DNA of 23,452 bases from Gamarada debralockiae (GCA_002803225.1 NXFV01000745.1:1-23452), one strand, 5' to 3'; shown: positions 9,834-20,939, counted from the stretch's first letter. Notes: generated by a model not told the origin, from the sequence alone. Made by a program: numbers and translations.

Positions 9834-12226
9834 TCAACATCCCACTCTTTTGAAAGAGTAACTCCCCAACTCAAAGCAAAGACTCCAATCAATGACCGTA
9901 ACAAGCGCGATCTGCTTCTCGTCGCTGCTGCAAAGAAGGAGACAGTAGTATGGATTTGCTTCGAAGATGTCGGTTGGTTGGATGATGTCCCACGCTATGC
10001 GACTTTTCTTTGCTCTCTGAGATGTATTTGCGATGGATGTATTGCTGGATCCAGACAAGCCGTCTGTCGAGGTAGATGAGTCCACTGTGGGCGAGGCCTC
10101 TTTCTTTGGATTTCCCGTTCCGGCCTCGAAGTACTCATGAAGAGGAATCTTAGCAAGCCAGCCCTGCAACGCCAAATACCCAAAAGAGACCCGTCCATAC
10201 GGTTGTTCTTCGTTGACACTCCTCACATAGCACTGGTAAACATTAACATGGAATTCCCATTTCGGCGCTTCACGACGTCCATTCTCAACATACTCCTCCA
10301 ATTCCAAAAAAGTAACTGGGTGGTTGACCGAAGCCCAAGTCCATGAAGGCGAAGAGCCAGTCTGAGATGAGACAAGACTCATCCACGCAAGTCCTCGCGG
10401 AAGATAATCACCGAGCAAACCAGCAGCATATGCGATGTCCCTCCCAAAACCCGGGCGCGCATTAATGCAAAACTGCTCCGCGATCCTCGAGATCGCCACA
10501 AGTCTATCGCCTGCAAAGCTGAACTGCAGGGCAGAGAACATCTTGATCGCATTGCACCATTTAAAGAAAAACATGCCCGTGAAATCAAGAGCTTCGTTTA
10601 TGCTCCTAGACTCTTCCACATCATCACCAATTTGGTACCATACCGGAGGTTCGAAAGACTTGAAAGATTGATCCTCGATGCTTTTATCGAGCTCGAAGTT
10701 GCTGCCGAGTTCTGAGGCGTACTGGTCTCTGCATTCCCACCACACGCCTTCTTGTGTGAAATGCACGATTCGATTCGCGGAAATGCGTTCTTGAGCGACC
10801 CAGCCGCGCTTGAGGAGCGGTGAGTCGATGACTGAGGTCTTGAAATTTGGTAGAGGCCAGTAGAGGTAGCCGTCAAAAGACTGCTCTTCGCTGTGGGAGA
10901 CTTTGAAATGGATTGGAAATTGCGGTATCGTCCAACACAATTCCGACTTTTCCAGAAATAGACCTTGGTGACAGTCTTCGGCTGATGTAGCTGCGATAGT
11001 GAAGGCGGATTTGCGATAATATTGCGCTACCTGTGAGGATTCCGCATCCCAATCCGGAGAGTAGTCACCAGGTTTGTCGGCCTGGATGATACAAAGCCCA
11101 TCAACCCATGGATATCGAAATCCCGTATTCCGTGCAACGGTAATAGCATCTTGAATCGTCTTCGGAAGTATTTCCCACGGAATTCCCTTTTTATATTCCT
11201 CGAATGTCGAAGCAGTCGTACGAGCCTTGTGTCCGTCTTTTCCCCAGCAGTAGGAGAGTGTAAGGTAGCGATATCTCTCGCCTGGTTTGGGAACATAAAG
11301 ACGTACGAATTCGCCGAGACGAGAGCCCACGTTCAGCAGTCGTGTAGGCAGCAAGGCACCTGCTCCTCGTTCTGGGCACTCGAGTTCAGTGTGTCCACCT
11401 TTGCCACAATTCCGCAAATGGCAAGGCATATGAAGACCCTGGCAGTTTAACTCCCAGTCATTGACGAGAGCTCTGATGCGTTGCAATCTACTCTTCACAC
11501 CCCCTGAGAAGGTCAGCAAGTGGGCTATTTCGAATAGTGAGGTCTACTCACTGTCTGATCTAGACTGGAATCCAAATCCACGAGGTGTATGTGCTACATC
11601 TTGGCTTTTCTTCGATACTTTGATCTCCATGGCCGGTACAGACACCAAGGCAGGAGTCAAATGAAGAGCAAACCCACCAAGCTCTTTCCCTGTGTCAGAG
11701 ACCATGGGTACACCCTCAACAACCGGATTGCATTCCTCCAATTCCGACAATGCAGGAAAGTGCTTTATAACCGTCTGTCTCACAATCTTACAAACATTAC
11801 ATTTCCTCGTAGACGATTCTTCTAGCTTGGAATAATAACTCCACTCGCGCAGTTTGGTTGCCTTTCCCGCAGCGGTCTTCAGAAGATTCTCACAGGTTTG
11901 GCAGCAACCGCCCGTAATCACCAGAGATGGAGTTCCGGAGTACTGTATCTCGGGAGGTAGATATGAGTCTGGATTGTGGTGCTGTTTGGGGGTGCAGAAA
12001 TATGTCCTCTGCTTGACGAGAGGACGCAATCATCTTTCCAAGTCTCCTCTGGTAGAACGCTAGAGAGGAAATTGTAGCTCCCTGGAGAAAGATCACGGAG
12101 GGACTCCTTGTCGGATTCCTCATCACTATCCTCAGTCTCCCAGCCGGGTTCTCCATCAATGTCCTCACGACTAACGTCCTGATCACCATCCTCTAGGGAC
12201 TCGCGAATTGCGCCTAGGGTATCCAT
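9834..12226 (-). CDS. HET-domain (heterokaryon incompatibility) protein
   Basis: The main exon runs 11503 to the stop at 9834. A clean 48-bp intron (GTGAGT..CTCAG, 11504-11551) joins it in phase to an upstream exon reaching about 12000. The HET domain (PF06985) lies at about 11267-10950: YLTLSYCWG, then LPKTIQDAITVARNTGFRYP with WVDGLCIIQ after it, a DW motif, and FTIAATSAEDCHQGLF. Before it, CQTCENLL and CNVCKIV form the Cys-pair segment often found N-terminal to HET. Such proteins trigger cell death or growth arrest on non-self recognition during hyphal fusion. The upstream exon has no in-frame ATG; its frame closes at a TGA just beyond 12029. An acidic frame from the ATG at 12226 (MDTLGAIRESLEDGDQDVS, then EDSDEESDKES) is the likely N-terminus, and it must be spliced on or frameshifted near 11990-12170. 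The last ~300 residues after HET are unrecognised. The HET identity is certain; the 5' model is not. Confidence 0.85.
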
Positions 12227-12413
12227 CTCTCTTGTATATCGCAAGATCACCAGAATCCAAAGTAATGCTCATAAAAACGAAACAGAGCGCGACGCAAGAT
12301 AAGGAAATGTAAGGGTGAAGCTGAATAGATGCAGACGCTGTTGCTGTTTTGAAGCTCAGCTGGGCGTCAAGGTAAGTTTGATATCCAATAGTAATTCCCC
12401 TTGAACGCCTATG
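12227..12413. other. Upstream region of the HET gene
   Basis: Non-coding sequence between the HET start and the 16-bp tandem repeat; presumably promoter or leader on the minus strand. No clear TATA box was recognised. Confidence 0.35.
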
Positions 12414-12477
12414 CAACAGAACCAGAAAGCAACAGAACCAGAAAGCAACAGAACCAGAAAGCAACAGAACCAGAAAG
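12414..12477. repeat. 16-bp tandem repeat, four exact copies
   Basis: CAACAGAACCAGAAAG occurs four times head to tail with no mismatch. The period is not a multiple of three, so it is unlikely to be coding. It lies about 190 bp upstream of the putative HET start, in that gene's control region. Confidence 0.95.
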
Positions 12478-13069
12478 CCACAGCCACATGCATGAGCACT
12501 GGCTTGTAATATAGCCAATAACGTACTCAGAGAAGTTGTAATTATGAGTTCCTCACTTGAGGAGAAAAACAATCTTGGAAAGTGTGGAGACTCGATGGTG
12601 TTGCACAGCACACTCTAGAAAAATATAATAAGCCAAAAACTTCTGTTACTCTTTTTAGAGGAAAGAGGTCACTGGCAAAATACACGAAATGAATCTTTAT
12701 AAGCAAGATGCCGGCTGCACACTTGGCTTTCAGCCTCGTTCTTGCGGTATGATGGTCGTGCTGACGAGATGTAGGCGGCTTATTTCGTAAACGTGCAGCC
12801 TGCCGTCGGGATTGTCGTTGAGTAAAGTCATTTTTTAAACACACTAGGTAAGCTACTCTAGTCACCCTCCTCGTCCGCCCAGACTTAGTATCACGTGATA
12901 CGTTCGCCAATCTTCCCGTCGTGGCTTTTCGAACAAAGTACAAGCTCATTGCCAGGATTTTGAAGTTGTTCGGAGCATTTCATGGAGTTTATATGAGGAT
13001 GCTGCATTGGATAGATGCCGTTCAGGAGCTTGCCGAACAGAGGATAAGAGGCCAACTGACAAATCTCAT
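12478..13069. other. Intergenic, no confident gene
   Basis: A 135-codon minus-strand frame (12542-12949) has basic, low-order composition and no recognisable motif, so I do not call it. A TCACGTGA palindrome (E-box-like) lies at 12891-12898. Confidence 0.4.
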
Positions 13070-13741
13070 TTACCCTTTCCACACCTCCGGCGGCTCCGCC
13101 TTACAAATATCCCATACTTCACGATCAAACAACACTGAATACGCCGCCGGGCCTAACAAGTCCATTGCAACCATAGACCACCCGCAATCATGTCCATCAG
13201 TGACCACACCCCCCTCAATGAATTCATCCCCAGGCAAACTCCCATCCTCCCCATCCTTCTCCCATTCTCCATCAATCAAGGTTACATAGCCCTCATCTCT
13301 TGTGTAGTCCGGCTGTCGCGCTACAACAACATTATCCAGGGTCGTAGCGTCCACGTATATACAAAAAGCATATCGAGGGTTGCTCTTGCACATCGCCCAA
13401 TCGGCAAATTCCATTGCTCCTGCAGATTCAACCTCATCCCTTCCCTCCCTATCTACCCAGCCCTTGAACATTTCCCGCACAGTATTGATTGAAGCATTGT
13501 CCAAAGCTGCAGGATCCTCCATCACGGTCAGCTCTAGGGAGCTCTGGAGATCAAGGCCGTCGTGTAGCTTTAGTCCTTTATGAATTGACGTCTTCAATAC
13601 AGTCATGAAGCGTTCCCACGCCGCATCATCGGAATATGTACATCGGTATATGACGTATCCCCATTTCGTTTGGTGGATTGCTGAGAGGGACGACCGCATG
13701 TCCTCTGCCTCTGTTGTTATCCGCCCATTGATGTAACTCAT
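13070..13741 (-). CDS. Uncharacterised fungal protein, single exon, 223 aa
   Basis: A complete intron-less frame. Near the N-terminus is TKWGYVIYRCTYSDDAAWER, followed by a helical middle part (ALDNASINTVREMFKGWVD), then RYAFCIYVDATTLDNVV and GYVTLIDGEWE. From memory this matches a lineage-expanded Pezizomycotina family, often annotated only as hypothetical, that shares the KWGFVIYRCTY opening, the WERF segment and the YCIYVD core. No catalytic motif, signal peptide or membrane helix is visible, so it is probably soluble and intracellular. The start at 13741 is the first ATG. MRSSLSAIHQ, 14 codons later, could also serve, since the conserved part begins after it. A TATA-like CTTTATAG lies about 125 bp upstream on this strand. 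Confidence 0.75.
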   Translation of the reverse strand: MSYINGRITTEAEDMRSSLSAIHQTKWGYVIYRCTYSDDAAWERFMTVLKTSIHKGLKLHDGLDLQSSLELTVMEDPAALDNASINTVREMFKGWVDREGRDEVESAGAMEFADWAMCKSNPRYAFCIYVDATTLDNVVVARQPDYTRDEGYVTLIDGEWEKDGEDGSLPGDEFIEGGVVTDGHDCGWSMVAMDLLGPAAYSVLFDREVWDICKAEPPEVWKG

Positions 13742-13860
13742 TATCCTGGAAGAAGATGTAAAATGGCGTGTATGTCGAGATGGGATGTTTATTAATCGAC
13801 GATCTGTAGTCCTTTGATAGACTCCGGGTAATGGGACTAGACGTTGGTTTATGAAAGTGC

Positions 13861-13868
13861 CTATAAAG
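13861..13868 (-). promoter_or_regulatory. TATA-like box of the 223-aa gene
   Basis: CTATAAAG on the plus strand reads CTTTATAG on the gene strand, about 120 bp before the ATG at 13741. It is weak evidence by itself. Confidence 0.3.
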
Positions 13869-15480
13869 CAAAGTCAGCAAAGCCATAAAAGGGGCTCTGG
13901 AGGGAAATACCAAAGCATCCAATGCTGTTGCGCAGAGCATTGCAACGAATGATTTGACGGGACGCCAGCTTGAAATTGGCATTGTTAGGAAGACGATGTT
14001 TGTTTTATTGTGCTACAAGCCAAAAGAGACGATTCACAAGTTGGGCAACGCTCAACGGTCTGGAGATGGTGCCAGCTACGGTGGCCCAAGAGGGAAGGGC
14101 TGGGCGCTAAAGGACAGTTTCTGCCAGGCGGTGTATCATTGATCTTCGCTCCAAAATTTGGGTATTCGCCTCCTTCAACTTCCCCAAACAATTCTAAAAG
14201 GTCGGCCTAAAAAAAAAGTGGATACGGCCCAAACCCACTATGGAAGGGCATACATGTAGCAGACATGAAATAATTGGAAATCTCTAGCAAGTTGAGAGCT
14301 CTGTCCACATCTGTTTGAATATGTGGATATTTTCCACATAGATCTTGTTCTTCCCAGCTCCAGTTGGAATTGATTACACCCGAAGCACACGGGACAAATC
14401 GGCCTGAATGGCTTCGGAATCCCCTTTCGGAGACAGAACCTAATGGTATGCAGGTCTTTGGATCAGTAGTATGATGAGGGTTAAAGGTGAAGCGAAGGTC
14501 AAAACTCGAATACGAAGTCCGAGACTGCCGGCGGACTGTTTGTAGGATTCCTGAGAGGATGAAATACTGTGACACGATCCCAACAACCTCAAAAGCTGCA
14601 ACAGAAGGAAGAAAAAGAAGTCCAACGAGGGAAGGAGTTGACCTAATGACTAAATTTCCCCATTAAATGTGCTTGCTACTCGAACAATCAATGACGTATT
14701 GATGAAACTGAGCCCAACTTCGGACTCTGATCACATGATGTGTTTCACGAAACTCATTGCATAAAAGGGTAGACAGGCATTTCCAGCACCCATTATTCCA
14801 AGCGTGACTGAAACAAGCATGTAATGTATAAAACATCGAATAATTTCAATCTAATATCGATAATTCTTTGAGTGAAAGGCACTGGGGAAACATTTCTTTA
14901 TATATCGTATCCCTCTCGTTTCGTAAAGCCATCGCATCGCCCCCCTTTTCTTTGGCTTCGGATATTCGGCTAATTGGAAGTCACACTTCTGTTTCAGGAG
15001 TGCGCTTTTCCTGTTCCTGATCAACATGTGCTAGGCCCATTAGAGCCATTTCTAAAAAGGACGGAGACCAGAGACAAAGAATAATGGAGTTAGCTAGGTT
15101 GTACGGACGAAAGAGGCAACCCCTCCACCACCACGGCACGCAGATCCAGATTATTGCGCATCCCCACCCCTCACCGCTGCCAATGTCCAATCATTGTCCG
15201 AACAGGTGACTCTTGATCAGCAGCAGTGGCCGTGCAGCATCAATTATCCATACAAAGGTCCATTGGTCAGCGGGACGAACGACCAACCTGCCATTGTGCT
15301 GCTTGGAGAGCAGAAGTGTGCGCTTGTACCTTACATCGACATCTTATCGTCAACTTCACCGCCCGTATTCAAACCCGCACTTGGGCCATCCATATCCTTT
15401 AACCTTTGAGGTATTTTTTCTAGAATAATATCGAATCTGAGGCGACGGGGTCTTCCCTTTTCAGGGACGACGATCACTTC
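13869..15480. other. Long intergenic stretch, no gene seen
   Basis: Frames of 60-120 codons occur on both strands, but none has a recognisable family, signal sequence or splice chain. An A9 run lies at 14209-14217. Confidence 0.45.
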
Positions 15481-15936
15481 ATGCGCCAGCGGCGTTTAAA
15501 TGCCCCTGTCCCACGATTTCTATTCGACAATCTGCATAACACATTCCACACAGCCTCGGACGCGGACACACGTTTCATCCCCTCTCCTACCGCCAGGAAT
15601 GGTCGACATCGATGCGCCGGAGTAGAGGTTACGAACAAGCATTCAGCTTTCGAATGCCGGCCACAATTTGCAGCCATCTGAACAAGTCACCCAAAGGCAA
15701 AAACAATCTCTATCGTGCTTCCGCGCAAAAGGCGTGAAGGTTACCGGTGCATTGTAGCCCTCCTGGCAAAAACCCTCGCACGCACCACTCTAAACGACAT
15801 CATCCCATTCTACCTTGGGACTTGTGATACAATCCAGGCCCCTGAAGCTGAAGGCTGTGCACACGAGACAAAGAACAAACTTTGCGGCGGCCTGCGAATC
15901 GAAAAAGGGCACAGCACAAACAAGCAGGGGGCCAAG
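15481..15936 (+). other. Probable 5' leader of the RhoGAP gene
   Basis: The RhoGAP reading frame is open back to about 15715, but the only ATG in that frame before the conserved part is at 15937. This stretch is therefore read as untranslated leader and promoter. Confidence 0.4.
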
Positions 15937-18055
15937 ATGGCACGAAAATCCACACCACAACCGCTGACCCTGGCGGAACCAACTAATGTTGACGATGAGC
16001 ACGACTTCCTCGATTCTCCGAGATCACCATTGAGCCCAAAGTCTCCGAAATCGCCGAGATCCCCATTCAAGTTCACCAGCACAAGGAAAGGAGCACAATC
16101 CCAAGGCGAGCAGTCTATGCAAGCAGCCGACCCACAGCAAAATCGAACAACGAACCTTACTCCTTCCCAAACATCCGCTTCCTTGTCTGCATTACAACAA
16201 TCGCCAGCGGCCTCGAGTGGCGAAGAGAGACCGGAGAGAGAAAGACCCACCCGAAGTGGCTTCTTCTCGAATTATAAGGCATCGAAGAGTTCGAGCCGTC
16301 TGCAGTCTCAAGACGCTGGCAGACAGGCCACCGAGGACAGAATGTCCAGAGACACAGACCGCCCGGCAATGTCTGGAAAAGTTTCATCGCAAGAGGCTAC
16401 GAGAAATGGTACGACCCATTCTGTTTCGTCTTTTCTTGTAAGATGCCATTCACTAACTCGTACCGGTTCACTTAGAACCTGCAGATAAATCGGTAACGAG
16501 ACGACCTGTCGGTGGGCCCTCGAAATCAGATGCATCGTTAGCTTCCGCCGATTCTCCTCCCACGACCACTAGCTCGAATACAATTAAGAAGAACAAGCCG
16601 AAACCTTTTAGTTTACTGGGTAGGACGAAGTCGATACGAGATGAGCAAAGCCCCCGAGAAGCCCCACCGAGTAGCAAGCTGTTGGAACCGGAGAAACCAC
16701 ATACATACAATTCACTGAAGACAGCACCGCTGCGAGCAGAGAACGATAGATCGTTTAGGGACATGATGAGCTCGAGTGTGCGCCAACGATCCGAGGACCG
16801 ACAACCAACTGCACCACGCGACATGCCGCAAGGAAGAGATTTTAAGGAGAATGGCCGAACGCCATCGTCGTTCTCATCTTCGTTCCGAGAAGGCGGTGGA
16901 CACACATTCCTCACCAACTTGAAATCTTCGGCAACAAAGGGCGCTGGAGCGATACACAAGGGTCTGTTTGGGAAGGGCAGCAGAAGTGGGAGCACAAATG
17001 AGAAGGAGCCGCCAGTGGATGACGAACATTATCAATTGAAGGTCATCAACCTACCGCTAGTCGAACAAACTCGACTCACGAGGATATCGAAGAGACTGGA
17101 GGATTCTCGAGACAAGACGGAGTTCTGGATGCCTGCCTTCCCATGGCGAGCAATTGATTATCTTAACTACAAGGGCAGCGATGTGGAGGGTTTATACCGA
17201 GTGCCAGGAAGCGGACCGCAGATCAAAAGATGGCAACGGAGATTTGATGAGGGTAAGGATGATAGCACACCTCGAGTCTGCATCTGCTAACACAACACAG
17301 AATATGACATCGACCTCTTCGAGCAAGATGATCTTTACGATATCAACATCATTGGTTCCATGCTTAAAGCCTGGCTGCGCGAACTGCCCGATGAATTACT
17401 CCCTAAAGTCGCCCAAGACCGAGTGTCCAAGGAAGGTGCTGGCTCCGAAACCGTCCCTCAAGTCCTCATTGACGAACTTTCCAACCTCCCGCCATTCAAT
17501 TACTACCTCCTCTTCGCCATCACCTGCCATCTTTCTTTATTACTCGCACATTCTGAGAAGAACAAGATGGACTTCAGAAACCTGTGCATATGCTTCCAGC
17601 CTTGTATGAAGATCGATGCATACTGCTTCAAGTTCCTAGTCTGCGATTGGAGGGATTGCTGGAAGGGGTGCAAGACAGAGGGGCAGTATATTGACGAGGA
17701 ATACAAGATTTTCGAGGCTGGGGAGAAGAGCGATCGACCGCCGAACAGTGCGGAAGGCAGAAGCAGCACAGCGGTAGAGAGTCACGACGAGAGGAACGTG
17801 AGCAGCTCCGATAGCAGCAAGCCAAGCAGTGTCAGTGTTGACAAGGAGAAGTGGACTCAGACACAGCAGGGGAAGCTGGGCGGGAAGGCTGCCGAGGCCA
17901 AGGGGGAGAATAACAAGCTGCCGTTGAGTGGGAGCCAGTCAACTAGTACGGTCAATACCACTTTGACCGTTGTACAGGAGAGAACGCCACCGAGGCGGAG
18001 TGCGGATATGAGACCTTTGAGTCCAATCAAGCCTTTGAGCCCGATTGGTCTCTAA
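15937..18055 (+). CDS. RhoGAP-domain protein (Rho/Cdc42 GTPase-activating)
   Basis: Exons 15937-16408, 16476-17252 and 17301-18055 (introns 67 and 48 bp, branch sites CACTAAC and GCTAAC) join to 667 residues. The ATG at 15937 has a good context (CCAAGATGG). Residues 1-340 are a low-complexity, Ser/Pro-rich region with SPRSPLSPKSPKSPRSP repeats, likely phosphorylated and disordered. The RhoGAP domain spans about 350-550. It has the arginine finger at Arg399 in EGLYRVPGSG, then LKAWLRELPDELLP, LPPFNYYLLFAITCHLSLLL and MDFRNLCICFQPCMKI. The C-terminus is again Ser-rich and ends in repeated RPLSPIKPLSPIGL. Such proteins speed GTP hydrolysis by Rho-type GTPases that control polarity, actin and wall synthesis. 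No FCH, LIM, PH or C2 domain is visible, so it is not an Rgd1- or Lrg1-type protein; a more specific orthology is not claimed. Confidence 0.94.
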
Positions 18056-18100
18056 GCTGGCAGCTGGCAGGTACCAGTCGACACTACTTCCGAGGATCTC

Positions 18101-18106
18101 AATAAA
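18101..18106 (+). promoter_or_regulatory. Polyadenylation signal AATAAA of the RhoGAP gene
   Basis: A canonical AATAAA lies 46 bp after the TAA at 18053-18055. Confidence 0.5.
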
Positions 18107-19440
18107 ATTGCCTAGGATTGAGAGTATCTGGTCGATTTTTAACGACTGGCACCTCGAATACAATACAACATAACTTGCAAAGCGAATGAGCACATGGAGG
18201 AAAGCAACAAAATTTGCATGCATCGCGAATCAAAGCAGCACAGTCTGAACAAATAGAGAACACATCCGACGAATTTCTTTCGACTCATCATGCAGATCCC
18301 TTTGGATCTGTCGCCTTTGTGACGAACGATTCTTTTTCGACACTGTTTTTAGTTAGTTGAATACCCCAGCGTTTCTGTGAATACATTGCATTTGTTTTTC
18401 GTTTTCGATTCGAATGCATGATGAAGGAAGGTTAATGGCAAGACGAAGGGGCACAATGGATTGGGATAGTGGTCTTGGATGGATGGGGAGGAGCAGAATG
18501 CCCGTGGACACCCTTCGCGATGAACCAGTTTTATGGGAGTGCAGAGAGTGGCAGTGGACTTGTACGATATGCAGAGAGGATGTATCAAAAGTGGGTTATG
18601 ACTATCTGGGCGATAGGAGATAGATTTGAGTGAGGTGATCATATGATCAATGAAGACAATTGAGACCTCATTGCAATCCGCTTGACTTCAAATTTCCATG
18701 TCAGCCTGAGCATTCTGTACAAGCTTCGAGTCAATCTTCCATTGCATCTCAGCAAGTGCTTGTCATCTTCTGATCATCCAAAGCCTATTTGCTGGCACTT
18801 TTCCTTTCATTATCCGGAATGTCAAGTCGAAATGGACATGCATGTTTAAAGTCTAGCATCATTGACTTGATTATAGCTTCAGGGAATTCCCACCAACCTT
18901 ATGAGAGCACACTTTACCTCAGCAAGAATCATCAAAGGATCCATCGCCTCCGCAGAACACCGCAGTTTGGGGCCTCTTCTCCGTGTAGCCCTGGAGTGCA
19001 GGTCAGACCAATGGATCACGCCTCCCACCTCTGCCGCATTACGATATTTTGTTTCAATCATCTCGCCCTCGGAGTCAGGAGTGGTCTTACTTCCCTTGTC
19101 CAGCGACTGATAATAGGACTTAAAGTATTCTTCTCGTATGGGACTCGTTCAAGTCGAATAAATGTTGCACAACGCCATCTAGTCGGAGCGAGGAGCATTG
19201 CTTTCGTGATGGCATCACCAGTCGCAAAGCTGCCTTGTACTCGTACGCTGGCGCTGTCTCTGACAACACTCGTTCCATGACACAGAAAGAGTCTTCTGTC
19301 CCTCCCTTCATCAACCATGTAAAGGCCCTTATATCTCAACTTATCACTACACAACAACTTCTGCGCATCCAAGCCATCGATCATATCCGTTATCTCCTTC
19401 GGTTTTGCAGGGTCAATTACTTCTCGCTGACGGCCATACT
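18107..19440. other. Intergenic, no confident gene
   Basis: The longest frame here (plus strand, about 18789-19280) lacks an ATG start and any recognisable domain. The right part is the 3' flank of the broken minus-strand gene. Confidence 0.45.
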
Positions 19441-20082
19441 TTACCTAAGTCCATCGAAATATTTCAGCGGCAAATCGTTATGCTCAAACCACGCCGGCAA
19501 GCCTTCCAACCGTCTTCCATACTCCTCTCTACCCATCTCCGGGAACTCAACTAGAATCTCAGCCTCAACGAAAACTACCACATTAGCATCAGGGAAATAT
19601 CGCTCTATCAACTTCCTCAATGTTTCTGTCTTCGGGATGTGAAATTCCTCCAGGTCCGAAGCAAGATCTCCGAAGTCGACAGACTCAAATGAATTACCTA
19701 GATCGGGAATGATGAGCCTGGGAGGTTCCAATCCCCCAACCCGGGCATGAGGAGGTAGATGGTGAGCTGGCCGGCTATTTTGAAGGGGCGGAGGGGAAAA
19801 GGAGGGATGGAACGGCACCAGACAATCATGTATGGGAAGCTCTCTTCGATTTGATCGTACCATGGAAAGTGAGAGGTCATGTGGGCGTGGATGGCGTTGC
19901 ACATTGACATGCCGCAGTTCTTGTACCCTCAATTTCCATTGTAAGAGAGTCCATCGAAGTTCAGCGAGATGAATGATGGCATTGGGGGCAGCTTGGTGAG
20001 TGACAAAACTGGAGATGCCGAGAACAGGAATAGCAATGTTAGTCAATAAGTCGAGCAGTCCTGCTTACATATGAAGTTTCAT
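19441..20082 (-). pseudogene. Uncharacterised fungal protein, broken by a stop and a frameshift
   Basis: A short first exon (ATG at 20082, through 20069) is followed by a 60-bp intron with good signals (GTAAGC at 20068, GACTAAC branch, CTCCAG ending at 20009). Exon 2 then reads LTKLPPMPSFISLNFDGLSY before meeting TGA at 19929-19931. The same frame continues with NCGMSMCNAIHAHMTSHFPW and SFPYMIVWCRSIPP, then AGQLTIYLL, down to about 19740. There the coding signal moves one frame at the C5 run 19733-19737 (G5 in sense) and continues DLASDLEEFHIPKTETLRKL, VVFVEAEILVEFPEMGREEY, to the stop at 19441. From memory the parts, in order (FPHYE.., ..IVWC..IP, ..PFK.AG.., ..LR..YFPDA.., ..E.P), resemble an unnamed fungal family. 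Two lesions make it a likely pseudogene. Sequence error could explain the homopolymer shift but less easily the stop. Confidence 0.55.
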
Positions 20083-20939
20083 TATTTCTGAGTTGCGGTT
20101 TGAATGACATTACTTGGAGAAGGGGCAAGTTTGAGTTTTCTTACTCACAAGCATACAAGTACTAAGGAACCACTACGAATACAACCACTATTGTCTCTTT
20201 TACCCGACTACTACTTCTCTGATATATTGTGATTCCTCCTGTTGCCCTCTAGCTACCTGTAGCTGTTACAGGGACAGGGAATTCATTTTCACTGAAGTGT
20301 TTTTTAATGGGGCATCCTTATATCTGTGACAGCGGCTGACCAAGCTGCATAAGAGTAGTAAGAATAGCTTTAACTACTCTACCAACTGGCCAAAAGGCAC
20401 AAGAATAAGGTTGACAGCCTTATTTGCTTTCTACTATATATAGGTCATAACCTAATGCCGACGCATGCCGCACGCCTCCAACACCAACACAACGCCGCAT
20501 ACCAGCGCCGTCACACTATCAAGGAGGAGTTGTACTGCAACACTTTTTTACACAACTTTTACAACCTTAAGTTCGAAATTAATAATAGTTTCGATTAATC
20601 CTTTCTTTACCCTAGTGTTACAGTAATACTTTAAGTCAGATCAAATCAAACAGTATTCCATTAACTTAGAATAACAGATTTATCTAGCTTGCGCACAGGC
20701 CTTGTCACATGATCACGCGCGTTGTGACACTTAGGATCGTACTTATACCATTAATTTAATATTAGTTACAAAGTATTAAGTATTAATATGTTAGGCTTAA
20801 AAGTAACAAATTACTATAAAGCGCGAATTGCTATACTGCAATAAGCGAAGCATCCGCACGATTATTAGATGCTTAGGGCGGGTACCATAGCCACGTGCTA
20901 GTGCAGCTGCCTATTCAGCCGCAGGCGGCTGGGTCTGGC
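20083..20939. other. AT-rich intergenic region with hairpins
   Basis: No coding frame is recognised. The sequence is AT-rich, especially 20560-20830. It holds two perfect hairpins, TGTCACA/TGTGACA (20703-20729) and CAGCCGC/GCGGCTG (20916-20931), and a CTATATATAG stretch near 20440. It might include remnants of small repeats, but no paired ends could be defined. Confidence 0.4.

Noticed and set aside
12542..12949. 135-codon minus-strand frame
   Set aside because: Basic, unstructured composition, no motif, and no splice or promoter support.
9834..13741. A linked HET / orphan-protein two-gene incompatibility system
   Set aside because: The two genes are adjacent on the same strand, but more than 800 bp and a minisatellite separate them, and nothing in the sequence shows a functional link.
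15715..15936. Upstream in-frame extension of the RhoGAP protein
   Set aside because: It has no ATG before 15937, and the sequence does not resemble the Ser/Pro-rich N-terminus.
18789..19280. 163-codon plus-strand frame
   Set aside because: It does not begin with ATG, has no recognisable domain, and overlaps other unrelated frames.
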